A stretch of DNA of 64,000 nucleotides from Streptomyces sp. NBC_00289 (lineage in GTDB: Bacteria; Actinomycetota; Actinomycetes; Streptomycetales; Streptomycetaceae). Numbering within the stretch: the first letter of the stretch is position 1; every line of letters begins with the position of its first letter. Below the pieces are notes generated by a model. It had not been told where the DNA came from. It saw only the letters and a program-made list of their open reading frames with translations, and ran no database searches. Position numbers and translations under genes: made by a program. The stretch is from contig NZ_CP108046.1 in NCBI RefSeq assembly GCF_041435115.1, positions 7,006,001-7,070,000 on the forward strand, given 5' to 3'. Shown one piece after another: positions 61,861-64,000 of the stretch.

Positions 61861-62847
61861 TCAGCCCGCCAAGGAGCCCAGCCAGTCGGTGAGATGACGG
61901 CTCACCTCCTCCGGTCGTTCCTGCTGGATCCAGTGGCCGCAGCCCTCCAGAAGGTGCGAGGAGCGCAGTCCGGGGAGGGTGGTGGGGAAGGCGTCGATCG
62001 CGTCGGCCAGCCAGGTCGTCGAGGCGTCCAGGGAGCCCCCGAGGAACAGCGACGGCTGGATGAGAGGAGCGCCCGCGAAGCCGGCGAGGTCCTTCCAGTC
62101 GCGGTCCATGGCGCGGTAGCGGTTCAGCGCGCCGGTCAGGCCGGTTCGCTCGAACTCCCCGGCGTACACGTCGAGATCCCGCTCCGTGAGCCAGGAGGGC
62201 AGGCGGGACGAGGGGAAGCGGTCCCGCAGGGTTCCGCCGGGCGACCGGAAGTGCGGGTCGGGGGCGCCGGGCGCCGGCATCGTGTCGGCGGAGAGGGCGG
62301 CGTACAACCCGGCGAGCCAGCCGCGCACGTCCGGTTCGATCTCCCGCTCGGCGCGACCCGGCTCCTGGAAGTACGAGACGTAGAACTCCTCCTCGCCGCC
62401 CAGCCGCGCGAAGACCTCACCGGGCCGGGGGCCGCCGGGCGGGGTGTACGGGACGCTCAGCATCCCCACCGCGGTGAAGACGTCCGGGCGGAGCAGGGCG
62501 GAGTGCGCGGCGACGGTCGCGCCCCAGTCGTGGCCGACCACGACCGCGGACCGCTCGCCGAGGGCCTCCACCACGGCGACGTTGTCCTCGACCAGGTCGA
62601 GCATCCGGTAGTCGTCCACCGCCGGTGGCTTCGAGGAGCGACCGTAGCCGCGCACGTCGACGGCGACCGCCCGGTGGCCGGCCGCGGCCAGCGCCGGCAG
62701 CTGGTGCCGCCACGCGTACCAGGACTCCGGGAAGCCGTGCAGCAGCAGGACCAGCGGCCCGTCTCCCTGCTCGACCAGATGGGTCCGGCCCGCCGGTGTG
62801 GCGACCAGACGGTGGGTGACGTCCGTGGGGTGGGTCGGGTACGGCAT
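61861..62847 (-). CDS. Epoxide-hydrolase-like alpha/beta hydrolase
   Basis: A 328-aa alpha/beta hydrolase of the epoxide hydrolase/haloalkane dehalogenase group. The oxyanion motif is HGFPES (His37) and the nucleophile Asp107 is in GHDWGA, the form typical of epoxide hydrolases. The catalytic His lies in EGCGHWIQQERP. Ring-opening tyrosines probably sit in the cap, around FYVSYFQEPG and the ALNRYRAMDRDW segment. ATG 62847 is preferred, behind GCGAGGAC; the longer frame upstream overlaps the DUF2277 gene antisense. The substrate is unknown. Confidence 0.9.
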   Translation of the reverse strand: MPYPTHPTDVTHRLVATPAGRTHLVEQGDGPLVLLLHGFPESWYAWRHQLPALAAAGHRAVAVDVRGYGRSSKPPAVDDYRMLDLVEDNVAVVEALGERSAVVVGHDWGATVAAHSALLRPDVFTAVGMLSVPYTPPGGPRPGEVFARLGGEEEFYVSYFQEPGRAEREIEPDVRGWLAGLYAALSADTMPAPGAPDPHFRSPGGTLRDRFPSSRLPSWLTERDLDVYAGEFERTGLTGALNRYRAMDRDWKDLAGFAGAPLIQPSLFLGGSLDASTTWLADAIDAFPTTLPGLRSSHLLEGCGHWIQQERPEEVSRHLTDWLGSLAG

Positions 62848-62953
62848 GTGTCCTCGCCTTCTTGTCGTACGGCGATCCTGGGACCGGCGGGGAGGGCATC
62901 GCGAGGCGGTTTGCCGGTTCGGCAAATCAGCCGTCCGGGGTGAGACTGGGGGC

Positions 62954-63184
62954 ATGTGCCGGAGCATCAAGACACTTCGTCCGCCCGTGTTGCCCGAGGA
63001 GGCGACGGAGGCCGATATTCGGGCCGCCGCGCTGCAGTACGTACGGAAGGTCTCCGGGTTTCGGGCGCCCGCCGCACACAACCAGGAGGTGTTCGACCGT
63101 GCCGTGGACGTGATCGCGGAGGCCACCGCGGAGCTGTTGGCGGGGCTGGAGGTTCGGGGGCAGGCGGGGCGGCGGGCCGGGTAG
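62954..63184 (+). CDS. DUF2277-family protein
   Basis: A 76-aa helical protein starting MCRSIKTLRPPVLPEEATEADIRAAALQYVRKVSGF, continuing PAAHNQEVFDRAVDVIAEATAELLAGL. This matches DUF2277, a small actinobacterial family of unknown function. ATG 62954 has a GGGGG stretch rather than a clear ribosome site. It is divergent from the epoxide hydrolase gene, with 106 bp between them. The C-terminal residues are Arg/Gly-rich. Confidence 0.85.
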   Translation: MCRSIKTLRPPVLPEEATEADIRAAALQYVRKVSGFRAPAAHNQEVFDRAVDVIAEATAELLAGLEVRGQAGRRAG

Positions 63185-63230
63185 GGGCGCCGGCCCGGGT
63201 GCGTCCGTGTGCCCACGGCGGGGGCCCGCT

Positions 63231-63480
63231 CCCTGGAGCGGCTCGGGTCGGCTCGGGTCGGCTCGCGCGGGTGGGTGCGGTTGTGTGTCGGCTGCGGGTG
63301 GGTTGTGGCTGGTCGCGCAGTTCCCCGCGCCCCTTTGGGGCGTTGTCGGGCTGTCCGCTGTCAGGTGCCCGCTGTTTCGGCTCGCACGGGCGGGTGCGGT
63401 TGTGTGTCGGCTGCGGGTGGGTTGTGGCTGGTCGCGCAGTTCCCCGCGCCCCTGTGGGGCGGTGCCGTGTGGGGGGCTTG
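63231..63480. repeat. Duplicated dispersed Streptomyces element
   Basis: Exact 62-bp direct copies occupy 63273-63334 and 63392-63453 (GGGTGCGGTTGTGTGTCGGC ... GTTCCCCGCGCCCCT, abbreviated), offset by 119 bp. Both are preceded by GGCTCGC(G/A)CGGG. The left flank also carries GGCTCGGGTC in tandem. They match the reverse complement of the 2022-2075 element. The 301-bp region has no credible gene. Confidence 0.9.
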
Positions 63481-63485
63481 TGGGG

Positions 63486-64000
63486 TCAGGCCGGTTGGCG
63501 GCGCATGACGTAGGCCGCTGCTGCGCCTGCTCCGAAGAGGGCGAGTAGGGATACGGCCGTGGCCAGCCAGGTCGCGCCCAGCCATTGGGCGCCCAGGTAG
63601 CCGAGGGCGACGCTGTAGGCGGCCCAGGCGATGCCGGCGAGGACCGACCAGGGGAGGAAGTCGCGGACGCGGCGGTGGGCGGCGCCCGCGACCAGGGAGA
63701 CGACCGAGCGGCCGGCCGGGGCGAAGCGGGCGAGGACGACCAGCGCGCCGCCGCCACCGGAGAGGGCCCCGCCGAGACGTTCCTGCGCGGTGGTCAGCCG
63801 GCGGGAGCGGGCGATCGCCCGGTCGAGGCGCTCGCCGCCCCGCCAGGCCAGCCGGTAGGCCACCAGGTCGCCCAGGACGGAGGCGGTGGCGGCGCAGAGG
63901 GTCAGGGCCAGGATGTCGGGGACCCGGTGCGGGACCTGGCCGGTCGCCGCGCCGGAGCCCGCGGCCGCTGCCGTGGCGGCGGTGATGACGAGCACCCCGC
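63486..64000 (-). CDS. DedA/VTT-family membrane protein, cut at the window edge
   Basis: At least 169 residues of a polytopic membrane protein. The VTT (SNARE-associated/DedA) motif region shows SVLGDLVAYRLAWRGGERL, GGALVVLARFAPAGRSVVSLVAGAAHRRVRDFLPWSVLAGIAWAAYSVALGYLGAQWLG, read in parts: the F-APAGR-V and G-W-Y/GY patterns are typical of DedA proteins, thought to be undecaprenyl-phosphate or lipid flippases. Two C-terminal helices follow and the gene ends YVMRRQPA. The true start is beyond the window; GTG at 63995 is only the first codon seen. Partial. Confidence 0.85.
   Translation of the reverse strand, partial: GVLVITAATAAAAGSGAATGQVPHRVPDILALTLCAATASVLGDLVAYRLAWRGGERLDRAIARSRRLTTAQERLGGALSGGGGALVVLARFAPAGRSVVSLVAGAAHRRVRDFLPWSVLAGIAWAAYSVALGYLGAQWLGATWLATAVSLLALFGAGAAAAYVMRRQPA

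Noticed and set aside
63231..63480. CRISPR or tRNA-adjacent attachment site
   Set aside because: Only two copies with similar flanks, matching a dispersed intergenic element. There is no integrase and no tRNA 3' end duplicate.

Overview
The window reads as chromosomal DNA from a Streptomyces. GC is very high throughout. Start codons are ATG, GTG or TTG behind GGAGG-type ribosome sites. Regulators of the TetR, MarR, MerR and PucR types are plentiful, as are secreted and lipoprotein enzymes. The gene order (fabDHPF behind a PucR-type regulator, an SCO2400-type zinc-ribbon protein, aceE, paired terD genes) matches, from memory, the S. coelicolor core region around SCO2350-SCO2410. I saw no transposase, integrase, CRISPR array or phage gene. 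Coding strands alternate and nearly all intergenic gaps are short.

Layout. 0.1-1.8 kb: an aminotransferase with a long Pro/Ala/Met-rich tail. 2.1-10.8 kb: a minus-strand sugar or sugar-acid utilisation block (enolase-superfamily dehydratase, zinc dehydrogenase, unassigned TIM-barrel-like protein, complete sugar ABC importer, mutarotase) behind a promoter with a LacI-type palindrome. 11.1-23.7 kb: zinc-ribbon membrane protein, MarR/reductase pair, serine hydrolase, EI24 membrane protein, a secreted pyroglutamyl-peptidase-like protein with an apparent Cys-to-Ser change, TetR/GH3 beta-glucosidase pair, second mutarotase, SGNH lipoprotein and DUF3145. 23.9-28.8 kb: the type II fatty acid synthase operon fabD-fabH-acpP-fabF and its activator gene fasR, with a candidate FasR operator between fasR and fabD. 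28.8-39.1 kb: pirin, small enzymes and regulators, a TetR/MFS efflux pair with a probably leaderless transcript, DUF4190 and a potassium-channel-like protein. 39.2-43.3 kb: aceE, DUF3052 and a peroxiredoxin.

43.4-52.6 kb is a Ter stress module. It holds two TerD paralogues, a TerC-like membrane protein, two more TerD-superfamily proteins, and a predicted biosynthetic arm: a CitE-like aldolase, a PRTase/TRSP protein fused to a StiP/PELOTA-type half, and a HAD phosphatase. 52.7-61.1 kb is a cell-envelope group: a class A PBP with a repeat-built cytoplasmic tail and a transpeptidase motif lacking its lysine, a NodB-like deacetylase, an amidase-6 protein, a coiled-coil membrane protein and a DUF4097 lipoprotein. 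A tRNA-Val(TAC), an epoxide-hydrolase-like enzyme, DUF2277 and a DedA/VTT membrane protein cut by the window edge close the region.

Repeats are the other notable layer: a 142-bp triple tandem before fasR with a diverged copy near 3.3 kb, a 30/45-bp modular array between two ter genes, exact 62-bp direct repeats near 63.3 kb with relatives at 2.0 and 23.8 kb, and 26-bp and 30-bp short tandems. All functional calls come from reading motifs; no database search was run.
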